The position numbers were made by a program, and so were the translations under genes. From NCBI GenBank assembly GCA_963931155.1, contig OZ006978.1, forward strand, positions 992,001 through 1,056,000: a stretch of DNA of 64,000 nt, read 5' to 3'. Of this stretch, positions 30,891-39,190 are shown piece by piece; the stretch's first letter is position 1; every line of letters begins with the position of its first letter. The stretch comes from CALXVA01 sp944392465. Its GTDB lineage: Bacteria; Bacillota; Clostridia; TANB77; CAG-508. The notes beneath the pieces were generated by a model. It saw nothing but the letters and a program-made list of their open reading frames with translations. It did no database searches and had not been told where the DNA came from.

Positions 30891-32756
30891 GTGAATAATA
30901 TGAATCAAACGATAAAAAAATTTTTAGAGAGAAACGGAATAGATACAGGAAATATACCAAAAGAAATGAACATAATGCTAACTAACCCAAAAAACTTTAA
31001 TGGATTTTTGGATTATTTTCCTGTACAAAAAGATAAAGTAAAAAAATATGTATGCATTACTAATATTATTGGAAGTGATGCTTTTAAAACTAGTGGAAGT
31101 ATATATGATTTATTGGATAATCTTTTTAATGAAAGAAACAATCCTTTGCACAGGAAAAATACAGATTTATTAGAACTTACTACAGTAGATATAATGGAAG
31201 GATTACAAATATCATTTTCTGATGACCCTATTATTTTAGTAGAATATGAAGGAAAATATTTTGTAAGAACAAACGGAAATCACAGAGTTTTTGCAATGTA
31301 CTTAAACTATTTAATAGAAAAGCAAAAGTTGCATACTACAGAAGAAATAGAAAAATTAAATAAGAAATATACATTCCCAACTTGGGTAATGCAAATAGAT
31401 ACAAATATGTCATATGCTAATTTTATACTTCAATCAAAACAAACGGGAAAATACATTGATAGAGCTTTTGATATAGAACAAATGAAAGTGACAAGTAACT
31501 TTGAAATTGTTAATGGTAAGTTAGAAGGGGCAGATGATACAAGGAAAATTGACACAGATAGAGAAATAGTGCAAGATGAAAAAGAGGTAAATAAATTTAT
31601 TAGAGTAAATTTTATAGAATTGTTAAAAAATGGAAGCACATACATAATAAAAGAATTATTAGAAGCAGCAAAAAATCATGAATCATTTAGAAAATATATT
31701 TCAGATGTATTTACAGAGATTGAAGAAAGCAATGTAGTAATAACATTAGATAAAATGGATAAAGAAATCTATTTAGCTCAACCAAATCTTAAACAAATAC
31801 AAGATTTTGAAGAACTATTAAAAATTATTAACTACAATGAGTTTGCAATAAAAAACATAAAAGAACAATTTGCTAAACTAAAAACAATAGTAAATGATAC
31901 AGAACCACAAATAGAAAAATATTATTCAATAATGCAAATACCACAATATCAAAATATAAAAATTGACCTATTGGCAACAAAAATGGATTCTGTAATATTA
32001 TGGATAGAGGCAACACTTGATGAAGCATATAGAACATATAATAGGGAATTATACAAAAAAGCACAACAGGCAATACAAATATTAGCAAAACTTAACTTAA
32101 GTATATATTGTAGAACATACTATAATAAAGAAATAGGAAGATTAGAAGACAAAATATCACAAATGGCAGTAAAGCTACAGTTAGAAGCTCAAGTTAGAGA
32201 TATTGAAGATAAAAAACATCAAGAAATAGAAAAGAAATTTGGATTTTTAGATAAACTACGCGGGAAACAGCGATTAAGAGATGCAATTGTAAAAAATTTA
32301 GAATTACAAAAGCAATATATACAAAAAACGATAAACGAACCAAAGCCAATGGGAGAGGCGGTACGAGCATTATATAATTACATGAAAGTACATGGAGAAA
32401 CAAACGAAGAAATAGAATTCATGGAAAAACTAAAAAAACTAGATGAAATAGCAGAATTCATACAATTAAACAAAATATGTATAGAAGCATTTTTACCAGT
32501 AAAAAACCACGAAAAAAGAATATCAGCCAGAAAACAAGCGATAAAGATAGAAGCAGAAAACAAAGAAATTGCAAAAAAAATAAGAATAGAAGAAAATTGC
32601 AATAATTCAGATGAAGAAAGCGAAATAAGCGTAAATAAAAAAACAGGAATTTTGAAAACTATTTCAGATACTATTCAAGATGCAGGAAAATATATACATA
32701 AAGAAATTAAATGGGATAACAATATGGTGCAAGAACCAATTTTTATAAAAAAATAA
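30891..32756 (+). CDS. ParB/sulfiredoxin-fold protein of unknown function
   Basis: Protein of 621 residues that I cannot name. Around residues 105-140 is a ParB-like segment: DPIILVEYEGKYFVRTNGNHRVFAMYL, where NGNHR corresponds to the (D/N)GxHR motif of ParB-type nucleotide-binding domains. The rest is mostly charged helix, with probable coiled coil at 390-560, and has no membrane segment. The GTG at 30891 or the ATG at 30900 could be the start; neither has a ribosome-binding site and the promoter abuts them, so the mRNA may be leaderless. It lies alone, between a REP-like palindrome and a terminator. Confidence 0.6.
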   Translation: MNNMNQTIKKFLERNGIDTGNIPKEMNIMLTNPKNFNGFLDYFPVQKDKVKKYVCITNIIGSDAFKTSGSIYDLLDNLFNERNNPLHRKNTDLLELTTVDIMEGLQISFSDDPIILVEYEGKYFVRTNGNHRVFAMYLNYLIEKQKLHTTEEIEKLNKKYTFPTWVMQIDTNMSYANFILQSKQTGKYIDRAFDIEQMKVTSNFEIVNGKLEGADDTRKIDTDREIVQDEKEVNKFIRVNFIELLKNGSTYIIKELLEAAKNHESFRKYISDVFTEIEESNVVITLDKMDKEIYLAQPNLKQIQDFEELLKIINYNEFAIKNIKEQFAKLKTIVNDTEPQIEKYYSIMQIPQYQNIKIDLLATKMDSVILWIEATLDEAYRTYNRELYKKAQQAIQILAKLNLSIYCRTYYNKEIGRLEDKISQMAVKLQLEAQVRDIEDKKHQEIEKKFGFLDKLRGKQRLRDAIVKNLELQKQYIQKTINEPKPMGEAVRALYNYMKVHGETNEEIEFMEKLKKLDEIAEFIQLNKICIEAFLPVKNHEKRISARKQAIKIEAENKEIAKKIRIEENCNNSDEESEISVNKKTGILKTISDTIQDAGKYIHKEIKWDNNMVQEPIFIKK

Positions 32757-32797
32757 TGGGCTGAACACTCTATAAATTAAATAAGTAAATATTTATA

Positions 32798-32827
32798 AAA
32801 AAATAACCCCTTTTGGGGTTATTTTTT
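32798..32827. terminator. Strong bidirectional terminator
   Basis: A perfect 13-bp stem (AAAAAATAACCCC / GGGGTTATTTTTT) with a TTTT loop stands between the convergent ParB-like gene and the membrane-protein operon. Confidence 0.9.
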
Positions 32828-32981
32828 ATATAGTAGGAAATTTATCCGAAATTCCTATTGCATAAAAAAGCTATAATCGCCATTGCTTTTAGGATTTCCT
32901 CCTTAATAGTAGGAAACCTAAATCTGGACGAACAAAGAACGGCTTCATTTCTTTGTTCTTTAATAAGATATTACTTATTTA

Positions 32982-33908
32982 TTATAGAAAAATTAATAAT
33001 AATATACTAATAATTAATTGTATCAAAACAATTATACGAGTAATTTTATAAATTTTTTCAATATTCATTCTGTCTTTGTCATTGTTAGCAAATTTTCCAA
33101 TTTGAACTTCATCATTAGAAATATAATCTTCTATATTGTCTACATACACAGATTTATGAGAAGATTTATTATAATGTGAATACTTAGTTTTAGGTATTAT
33201 GTTTTTATATAATACCATCATAATAGGATAACCTAAGATATTGCCAAATAAACCAGCAACTAGCCACTGACCTATAACTAAAAATAGTTTATTATTTAAC
33301 ATACTAACTAAAGCACTAGGCAATGTAGACATATTCATAGATAATATTAAATATAAAATATATGATAATATAATACCTATACTAAAGCTAAAAGCTTGAA
33401 TACGTAGATTTCGGTTTTTTACAGTCTTATTATATCTATCCTCATTATTTTCAATAACTCCCTTTATATAGGAGTGTACTTTATATACTTGTTCTTCTGT
33501 ATTTTTTCCATCTATAGAGATGAACACATGATTTTCCCAAAAATGTATTCTTGTATATAATCTCATATATTCATAATGTTCATTATCTTTATAATTTGAT
33601 TTATAATCTATGTAAGAGAATATAGCAATATGATCTATAGAAGATTTATTATTAAGCATATTAATAAACCAATTGTAATCTGGCTTTGTTACTTCTCTAC
33701 CATCTGTAAACCTTATTTCATAATCAATATGAGGTATAATTCCTTTGTATTTATAGACTTGTTGGCTATAAGGCAAGTTTTTGTTTTTTTCTATATCCAT
33801 AGTAATCAATCTAGTATATTCATCCTTTTGGTCTTCTAGATAATTTGCTACTTCAATTATGGTTTCAATAGGTACTATTTTATTTACAATTTTTTCTTCA
33901 CTAGCCAT
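32982..33908 (-). CDS. Membrane protein of unknown function
   Basis: Protein of 308 residues that I do not recognise. Residues 1-165 are soluble and mixed alpha/beta (for example IDYEIRFTDGREVTKPDYNWFINML). Hydrophobic segments follow near 172-190, 203-230 and at the extreme C-terminus (IIVLIQLIISILLLIFL). It lies 74 bp downstream of the DUF2207-like gene on the same strand, so the two probably form an operon and may act together at the membrane. Confidence 0.65.
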   Translation of the reverse strand: MASEEKIVNKIVPIETIIEVANYLEDQKDEYTRLITMDIEKNKNLPYSQQVYKYKGIIPHIDYEIRFTDGREVTKPDYNWFINMLNNKSSIDHIAIFSYIDYKSNYKDNEHYEYMRLYTRIHFWENHVFISIDGKNTEEQVYKVHSYIKGVIENNEDRYNKTVKNRNLRIQAFSFSIGIILSYILYLILSMNMSTLPSALVSMLNNKLFLVIGQWLVAGLFGNILGYPIMMVLYKNIIPKTKYSHYNKSSHKSVYVDNIEDYISNDEVQIGKFANNDKDRMNIEKIYKITRIIVLIQLIISILLLIFL

Positions 33909-33982
33909 TATTTAAAATCCTCCTCTTATTTATATATATTAATATTTTTTAATTATTCATTTATAATTCTTTATACATATTT

Positions 33983-35203
33983 TTAATTTAAATATTCTAT
34001 ATAAAAATGCTTTAAATAATTTTCATCAATTAGAATGGTATTATTTAATTTTGCATAATGCTTAATAATGTTTTTATTTATTCCAAGAGCAATTGCATAA
34101 ATTAAATATTTTTCCCAAATCAATATAGCATTTTCTCCTTGGATATTTAATAGAGAATAATCTTCCAAATATCTTTTAAAAGATTCCCATTTATAAATAT
34201 AATCATTATCTTGTAAAAAAGTATGCTTAGGAGATTTGAAAAATATGTAATTTGATATAAAAATAATAACCAAGCATAACGCTATTTTTAAATTACAAAT
34301 TATACAAATAATACCTAAAACAGCAAACAAATAAAGCAAAAAGTCGCTTTTGTGATTGTGCTTAATTATATTAAACATGTATAATATTACAATTATTGAA
34401 ATAACAAAATTTATTATTATATTATACCAACTCATTTCAAGATGAAAAAGCATAGTTATATTATCAAGTTTATAAAATATTAAAGCAATTCCAATAATTA
34501 ATAATAAAGCAATATACGTTATTTTTAAGTTTATATTCTCCTGAGCAGATGTGGATTTGTTAATATAAGATATATATGAAAAAGCAATAATTATAAATAT
34601 TATAACACTAATACCACTATTAATTAAAATAAGTAAATTAGTATTAAGTAAAAAAGACTTTAAAATTAGTAGTGTTACGGGAAGCAATAAGGAATAGAAA
34701 ATAAAAAATCCAAACAATATAAAAACTGTTAAAAAAATTATTTTATTTATATTTCTTAATGAGGAATTTTTATTTATACTATTTCTAGAAACTTTTCGGT
34801 CAAGCATTTTATCAAATGCCGTAAAATCATGTTTGAATTTTTTACTTTTAATATAATCATCAAAAATAACATCATTACCATTTTTGAAAATTTGATTAAT
34901 TAAAAAAAGTTCATGTTCTTCTAAATTAATATTAGTAGCATGTTTCTCTATGTGCAATATTCTTTTTGTTTTGCCATTTATTTTTTCAGTTGTTATACTT
35001 ATATAACCACGATATGACAAATCAAGGATAGTGGCTACTATATCATTCCCATCCACATGTTGTTTAAAAACTTTACCTACATATGCAGGAGTATCATTAG
35101 ATGGAAGATCTCTATAATAAACATAGGGTATTGATTTTTTAAGTATAAATTGTATTAAGATAAATGTATATAAAATTAATCCTATAAAAATTAAAAATAA
35201 CAT
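33983..35203 (-). CDS. DUF2207-related membrane protein
   Basis: Predicted integral membrane protein of 406 residues. After one N-terminal membrane helix the segment YYRDLPSNDTPAYVGKVF...DIVATILDLSYRGYISI (residues 30-72) is typical of the cytoplasmic part of DUF2207 proteins. About six hydrophobic segments follow between residues 150 and 320. Full DUF2207 proteins are larger and begin with an extracytoplasmic domain; here that part is missing, so this is a short version. Function unknown. It is the first gene of a two-gene operon. Confidence 0.65.
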   Translation of the reverse strand: MLFLIFIGLILYTFILIQFILKKSIPYVYYRDLPSNDTPAYVGKVFKQHVDGNDIVATILDLSYRGYISITTEKINGKTKRILHIEKHATNINLEEHELFLINQIFKNGNDVIFDDYIKSKKFKHDFTAFDKMLDRKVSRNSINKNSSLRNINKIIFLTVFILFGFFIFYSLLLPVTLLILKSFLLNTNLLILINSGISVIIFIIIAFSYISYINKSTSAQENINLKITYIALLLIIGIALIFYKLDNITMLFHLEMSWYNIIINFVISIIVILYMFNIIKHNHKSDFLLYLFAVLGIICIICNLKIALCLVIIFISNYIFFKSPKHTFLQDNDYIYKWESFKRYLEDYSLLNIQGENAILIWEKYLIYAIALGINKNIIKHYAKLNNTILIDENYLKHFYIEYLN

Positions 35204-35435
35204 TACAAATTTACTCCTTTTTATATAAAATTGAAATTATTAGAGTAAAGTAAAATAATTATGTATTTTATATAATTGTATTATTCTAAATTCATAGTTT
35301 TAAATGATATTAACATATAATAAAATAACACACAATAGATTGGAAATAAAAAATAATACTAGTTAAATAATATCCATATAAATAATAAAACTATAAAAAT
35401 AATTTTTAAAATTTGACTGTAATTTAATAAATATT

Positions 35436-35861
35436 TTAATATTTCCCAAGACCAGTTCCGTTCTTTAAGAATACTTTAATTTGCTCTATTATGTGGGGAA
35501 TATTATAATTTCCAGCAAACTTATCATTATTTAGCAATTCTTTATTTAGTTCTACCCATTCTAATTTATTCTTTTCTTCAACTAAGTTTACATCATGTTT
35601 TAAAATTCCATAATAGACTTGTAAGTTATTTTCATATTTAAAATAATTTAAATCCATAAAATGATCTAACCTAATATCATTTCTACTTATACCTGTTTCC
35701 TCAAATAATTCTCTATATGCTGCATCATCATTAGTTTCTCCTTCTTCAACTTTACCACCAACAAAATTATATTTTCCCTTATAAGGTTCTTTAACTCTAA
35801 TGCAAAAAAGACCTTTGCTTAAATCTGGATTAAACACAGCTATTAAATTTAATTTTCTCAT
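35436..35861 (-). CDS. Nudix hydrolase (MutT-like)
   Basis: Nudix hydrolase of 141 residues. The Nudix box GX5EX7REUXEEXGU is complete: GGKVEEGETNDDAAYRELFE with ETGI following, near residues 35-58. Family members hydrolyse nucleoside diphosphates linked to another group, such as 8-oxo-dGTP; the substrate here is unknown. An in-frame TTG lies two codons upstream, but AGGAG is 6 bases from the ATG at 35861, so that ATG is used. It is followed by ASCH and P-loop kinase genes in the same direction but with gaps of over 100 bp. Confidence 0.9.
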   Translation of the reverse strand: MRKLNLIAVFNPDLSKGLFCIRVKEPYKGKYNFVGGKVEEGETNDDAAYRELFEETGISRNDIRLDHFMDLNYFKYENNLQVYYGILKHDVNLVEEKNKLEWVELNKELLNNDKFAGNYNIPHIIEQIKVFLKNGTGLGKY

Positions 35862-36005
35862 ATTCAACTCCTAAATTATTTTTGCTTTCTTAAATTTTTA
35901 TTTAATTCCTTTTCTTCATCTAAATTTCTTTTCTCTTCATTAACGTATTTTAGATGGACTTTGTACTATGTTCATTATCTATGGTTTCTGGAATTTGGTC
36001 TCTAA

Positions 36006-36362
36006 CTAGTCTGTTTTTGTATGTCTAACACCACTACCAATTAAAGATATTTTTATTCCAACAACACCATATTGTTTTTCTTTAGCAGGAGTATAATATT
36101 GGTACATTGCAGATGCTTTGTTTTTTATTTCTTCTTCATCAGTAAATAATTTTTTGAATAAATTTTCAAATGTACTAGCCCTATATAAATCTAATACATA
36201 TACAAGGATTGTTTCTTGTAAATCAGGCAATTTAGAAAATTCGATTTGATCACCAATTTTTATTTTGCTTCTTTTTTCATCATATAATCTAAATTCTATT
36301 GTTTTAGTCCCATCTTTAATTCTCTCGAAAGGATTTTCTTGTAATTTCATTTTATGTATCAT
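36006..36362 (-). CDS. ASCH-domain protein
   Basis: ASCH (PUA-like) fold protein of about 118 residues. The typical start is seen: MKLQENPFERIKDGTKTIEFR, then a Lys-rich GDQIEFSKL segment. The fold is linked to RNA binding or modified nucleotides; some members are nucleases or amidohydrolases. ATG 36362 is chosen over the in-frame TTG at 36371 because the purine-rich GAAAGAAG is too close to the TTG. The role is unknown. Confidence 0.8.
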   Translation of the reverse strand: MIHKMKLQENPFERIKDGTKTIEFRLYDEKRSKIKIGDQIEFSKLPDLQETILVYVLDLYRASTFENLFKKLFTDEEEIKNKASAMYQYYTPAKEKQYGVVGIKISLIGSGVRHTKTD

Positions 36363-36484
36363 AAGGATCAACTTCTTTCAAATTTTTTATAATATAGTTA
36401 ATTCTTTTACTAAAAATTGCTTTTTATGATATTATAATAAAACAATAATTAAAATTTGTAAATAGTTAGATTTGCGATATTAGA

Positions 36485-37000
36485 CTAACTCTCATTTAAT
36501 ATAAAATTACTATTATTTTGTATCAAATTTACAGTTTCTTCAATAGATAAATTAGTTGTATCTAATATATTATTAATATTGTAATTTCTATTTTTAAAAT
36601 TATTTAATAAGGTAATACAACGTTCCTTCATTTGACAATCTTCAGGGCGTTCTTTGTCTCTTGAAAGTAAAGTTGATTCATCAACTAATAAAACAACAAA
36701 TTTTATAGTATAATTTTTAAACTCGTTTTTTAGTAATGCTAAATTTTCTGGCGTAATTATATAATTAAATACTACATCAAAGCCATCTTGTAAATATATT
36801 CTAATTGTATTTATACAAACTTTCCAGAATGTTTGTAAATGATTTTCCTCTTTCCAAGCTGGAGTATAACTACCAATAACTTGATGATAAATTTCATCTC
36901 CCTCAATTAAAGCTGATTTACTAAGATTTTGTGCTAATCTTTTTGATACGGTGCTTTTACCAACCCCAGCTGGGCCTGTAATTACATATAAATTGGGCAT
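36485..37000 (-). CDS. P-loop kinase-like protein (AAA_33 type)
   Basis: Small nucleotide kinase-like protein of 171 residues. Walker A GPAGVGKST lies at residues 8-16; a probable substrate-binding acidic site is ALIEGDEIYH (about 30-40), and a lid-type Arg segment is SRDKERPED (about 112-120). This layout is shared by small-molecule kinases such as gluconate kinase, chloramphenicol phosphotransferase and AAA_33 proteins. The substrate cannot be told. It is the last chromosomal gene before the left end of the integrative element. Confidence 0.75.
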   Translation of the reverse strand: MPNLYVITGPAGVGKSTVSKRLAQNLSKSALIEGDEIYHQVIGSYTPAWKEENHLQTFWKVCINTIRIYLQDGFDVVFNYIITPENLALLKNEFKNYTIKFVVLLVDESTLLSRDKERPEDCQMKERCITLLNNFKNRNYNINNILDTTNLSIEETVNLIQNNSNFILNES

Positions 37001-37314
37001 TCTAAGACCTCCATATTATTTTTTATTTATGTTACTATTGGACAAAGAAAATCTTTGACAGACAAAATAGTAATTATGAGAACAATATAAAACAATAATT
37101 TATATTTGTAAATAATTGAAAAGAAAATATTTTTCAAATGTAGTGGAAAAATGCAATTTAAAAGAAAAAATTAAGATATGCTTATTGTAATTTTTATACA
37201 TGATTTATTAATAATAGAAATGTGAGGAAGATATTTGAAAATAAGTGAAGTTTTTTGTGTATAAAAAAGATTCTGCAAGAAGAGCTTGATTTACAAATAT
37301 TTTATAAACTTTAA

Positions 37315-37330
37315 CTCATAACCCGAAGGT
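37315..37330 (+). repeat. Left attachment core (16 bp)
   Basis: CTCATAACCCGAAGGT, identical to 59120-59135. The sequence equals the anticodon loop (CAT) and 3' anticodon stem of initiator tRNA genes. Upstream DNA (ACTTTAA) is not a tRNA 5' half. Confidence 0.8.
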
Positions 37331-37359
37331 CGTAAGTTCGAGTCTTACCCCCGCAACCA
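37315..37359 (+). pseudogene. 3' half of a CAU-anticodon, initiator-type tRNA
   Basis: After the 16-bp core come a perfect T-arm (GTAAG-TTCGAGT-CTTAC) and an acceptor strand ending CCCCGCAACCA, with CCA encoded. The D-arm and 5' acceptor strand are missing, so no functional tRNA is made here. An element normally carries such a copy to repair the tRNA it enters. Confidence 0.75.
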
Positions 37360-37367
37360 AAGCATAT

Positions 37368-37396
37368 ATCACTAGAACTGTAACGGTTTTAGTGAT
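37368..37396 (+). terminator. Terminator after the tRNA fragment
   Basis: ATCACTA pairs with TAGTGAT, with AAC/GTT pairing inside, followed by TTTTTTG. The element therefore carries tRNA 3' half plus terminator as one block. Confidence 0.6.
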
Positions 37397-37452
37397 TTTT
37401 TGTTGCTTGAAAATTGGTTGCAATAATGCTTAAAAATGGCATTATTATGTCA

Positions 37453-37476
37453 AATTGGGTAAAAATTGGGTAAAAT
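37453..37476 (+). repeat. Left copy of a 24-bp subterminal direct repeat
   Basis: Contains TTGGGTAAAA twice, 11 bases apart. The same 24 bases occur at 58978-59001 in the same orientation. They are candidates for integrase arm-binding sites. Confidence 0.75.
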
Positions 37477-37556
37477 AACCACCTCAAATGCCCGAAATTC
37501 TAATAAAAATTCAATAAAAAATTTGCTATAAATTTATAATTTTTATAAAAATCTTC

Positions 37557-37606
37557 AAGTAAAAAACTTTTGGGAAAGAGATATAAAATCTCAAAGTTTT
37601 TTACTT
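37557..37606 (-). terminator. Hairpin after the integrase gene
   Basis: A perfect 14-bp inverted repeat (AAGTAAAAAACTTT / AAAGTTTTTTACTT) with an inner GAGAT/ATCTC pair lies 51 bases past the integrase stop. It could end integrase transcription or shield it from transcription entering from the chromosome. Confidence 0.6.
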
Positions 37607-37656
37607 TTTTAATATCGTGAAAATTTGTAATTTGTGAAAATTAGAAAAAAGTAAAA

Positions 37657-38850
37657 TTAAGACCTTGTTGGTAATAGTAAGTTTTCTAGTGCATATCCAG
37701 CTTTTCTATTATGAGAAAGTAGTGGATGTACATAAAAGTCAAGTGTTGTACTTATTTGTGCATGACCTAGTCTTGCAGAAACAACAGCTATATCAACATT
37801 TTGTGCAACTAGTAAACTTGCATTTGTATGTCTTAATCCGTGAAAATTAATTACAGGTAATCCTATTGTACCTACATATTTAACAAACCATTTGCTTATA
37901 GAAGAAGGATGCATAGGTTTGCCATCAGCTTGTACAAATAACCTATCAGAATTCGTCCATAATTCGCCATATAGCGATTTTTGTTCTTCATACCATAACT
38001 TATATTCCTCAAGCAAAGAAATGATAAATTCGGGTATTGCAATCTCTCTAATGGAGCTTTCTGTTTTAGGAACTTTTGTAAATACTCCCATATCTGATAG
38101 ATATTGACTAGAACGGTTAATACTTATAATTCCATTTCTAAAATCAACATCTTGCCATTCTAAGCCCATCAATTCACCTAAACGAACACCTGTAAAGATA
38201 GTAAGGATGATAGCAACTTTATATTTAGTATCTTCTACAGTAAGTTTTTCTAGGTTTTCTAACAATATTTTAGTTTGCTCATCATCATAAGATCTTCTTT
38301 TAGGCTTTTTAGCTCTAGGTGGTTGAACACGTTCAGCAGGATTACTTACAATTAATTGCCAGTAAACTGCTCTATGAAGCATTGCTCTTAATAATCTGTG
38401 ATGTTCTAAAATAGTTTTACCAGATAAAGGCTTTTTAGTTTTTGAACCATTGTTACCTTTTTTTCTAACTAGTTGAGTATCTTTTTCAAGTAAGTCATAG
38501 AATTTCATAATGTCAGTTGGTCTGATTTTGTTAATATAGAAATGTCCGAAATATGGTAAAATTCTTGTTTCTAACATTCTACAATATCGTTTGTATGTAG
38601 TTGGAGCTAGTTCTTTTGAACCATAATCTCTTTTCCATACATCAACAAATTCAGAAAATTTGAGAGATTTACCATCTATGACTAAACCGTTTTGTACTTC
38701 AGTAACAAATTTTGCTAGTTCAATTTCTGCATCTTTTTTTGTCCCATGAATAGTTTTTCTGTGTATCATTGGTCTTCCGTTTAGGTCAAATCCTTCTGAT
38801 ACTGTTAACCTGTAACTATTTTTTCCTCTTTTTTCTATACTCCCAGCCAT
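37657..38850 (-). CDS. int: Tyrosine integrase of the integrative element
   Basis: Site-specific tyrosine recombinase of 397 residues, the usual size for integrases of Firmicutes ICEs and phages. It has an N-terminal arm-binding domain (MAGSIEKRGKNSYRL), a SAM-like core-binding domain (FSEFVDVWKRDYG... about 65-170) and a C-terminal catalytic domain with the Arg in TGVRLGELMGLEW, HGLRHTNAS and the final LGHAQISTTLDFYVHP, where the Tyr is the nucleophile. It reads toward the left attachment site, 340 bp away. Confidence 0.94.
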   Translation of the reverse strand: MAGSIEKRGKNSYRLTVSEGFDLNGRPMIHRKTIHGTKKDAEIELAKFVTEVQNGLVIDGKSLKFSEFVDVWKRDYGSKELAPTTYKRYCRMLETRILPYFGHFYINKIRPTDIMKFYDLLEKDTQLVRKKGNNGSKTKKPLSGKTILEHHRLLRAMLHRAVYWQLIVSNPAERVQPPRAKKPKRRSYDDEQTKILLENLEKLTVEDTKYKVAIILTIFTGVRLGELMGLEWQDVDFRNGIISINRSSQYLSDMGVFTKVPKTESSIREIAIPEFIISLLEEYKLWYEEQKSLYGELWTNSDRLFVQADGKPMHPSSISKWFVKYVGTIGLPVINFHGLRHTNASLLVAQNVDIAVVSARLGHAQISTTLDFYVHPLLSHNRKAGYALENLLLPTRS

Positions 38851-39190
38851 TACTTATTTCACCTCCTTTCAAGTATAACTATGGAAGGGAGAGTATTTAT
38901 GTGTATTATATAGTATTTTTTGATAAATTACCAGCTATTTTTGTTTATTTTTAGCTAGTTTCAAAGATTACAAAAAAATTCACGAAAGAAGATATGAAAA
39001 ACATAAAAAAGCTAGAAGAAATGTAATATAAATTTAGAATATTTAAAAATTAAAGTAAATTGTAAAACTAAGTAAAAATATATTGGTTTTATAGAAAAAA
39101 TGAAAAAAATATGTTATAATTTCTGTATTACAAAAGAGAAAGTAGATAATTTGCTACTTTCTCTTTTATATTTAAATAAAAGGAGTAGAT
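38851..39190. other. Divergent promoter region between integrase and KAP gene
   Basis: It holds a TATAAT near 39114-39119 for the KAP gene and the 14-bp hairpin at 39132-39167 in the leader. No gene is seen. Confidence 0.5.
39132..39167 (+). promoter_or_regulatory. Leader hairpin before the KAP gene
   Basis: A perfect 14-bp inverted repeat (AAAAGAGAAAGTAG / CTACTTTCTCTTTT) with an 8-base loop lies between the TATAAT and the Shine-Dalgarno site AAAAGGAG. Its 3' arm ends in TTTT, so it resembles an attenuator, or it may be an operator. Confidence 0.5.

Noticed and set aside
32930..32962. Hairpin GAACAAAGAA / TTCTTTGTTC as a terminator of the membrane operon
   Set aside because: No T-run follows on either strand, and the strong terminator at 32798-32827 already serves both sides.
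35877..36005. Minus-strand reading NEEKRNLDEEKELNKNLRKQK between the Nudix and ASCH genes
   Set aside because: It could be the tail of a decayed gene, but it is too short and frameshifted to support.
38769..38954. ORF of 61 codons antisense to the integrase start
   Set aside because: Shadow frame without start signals.
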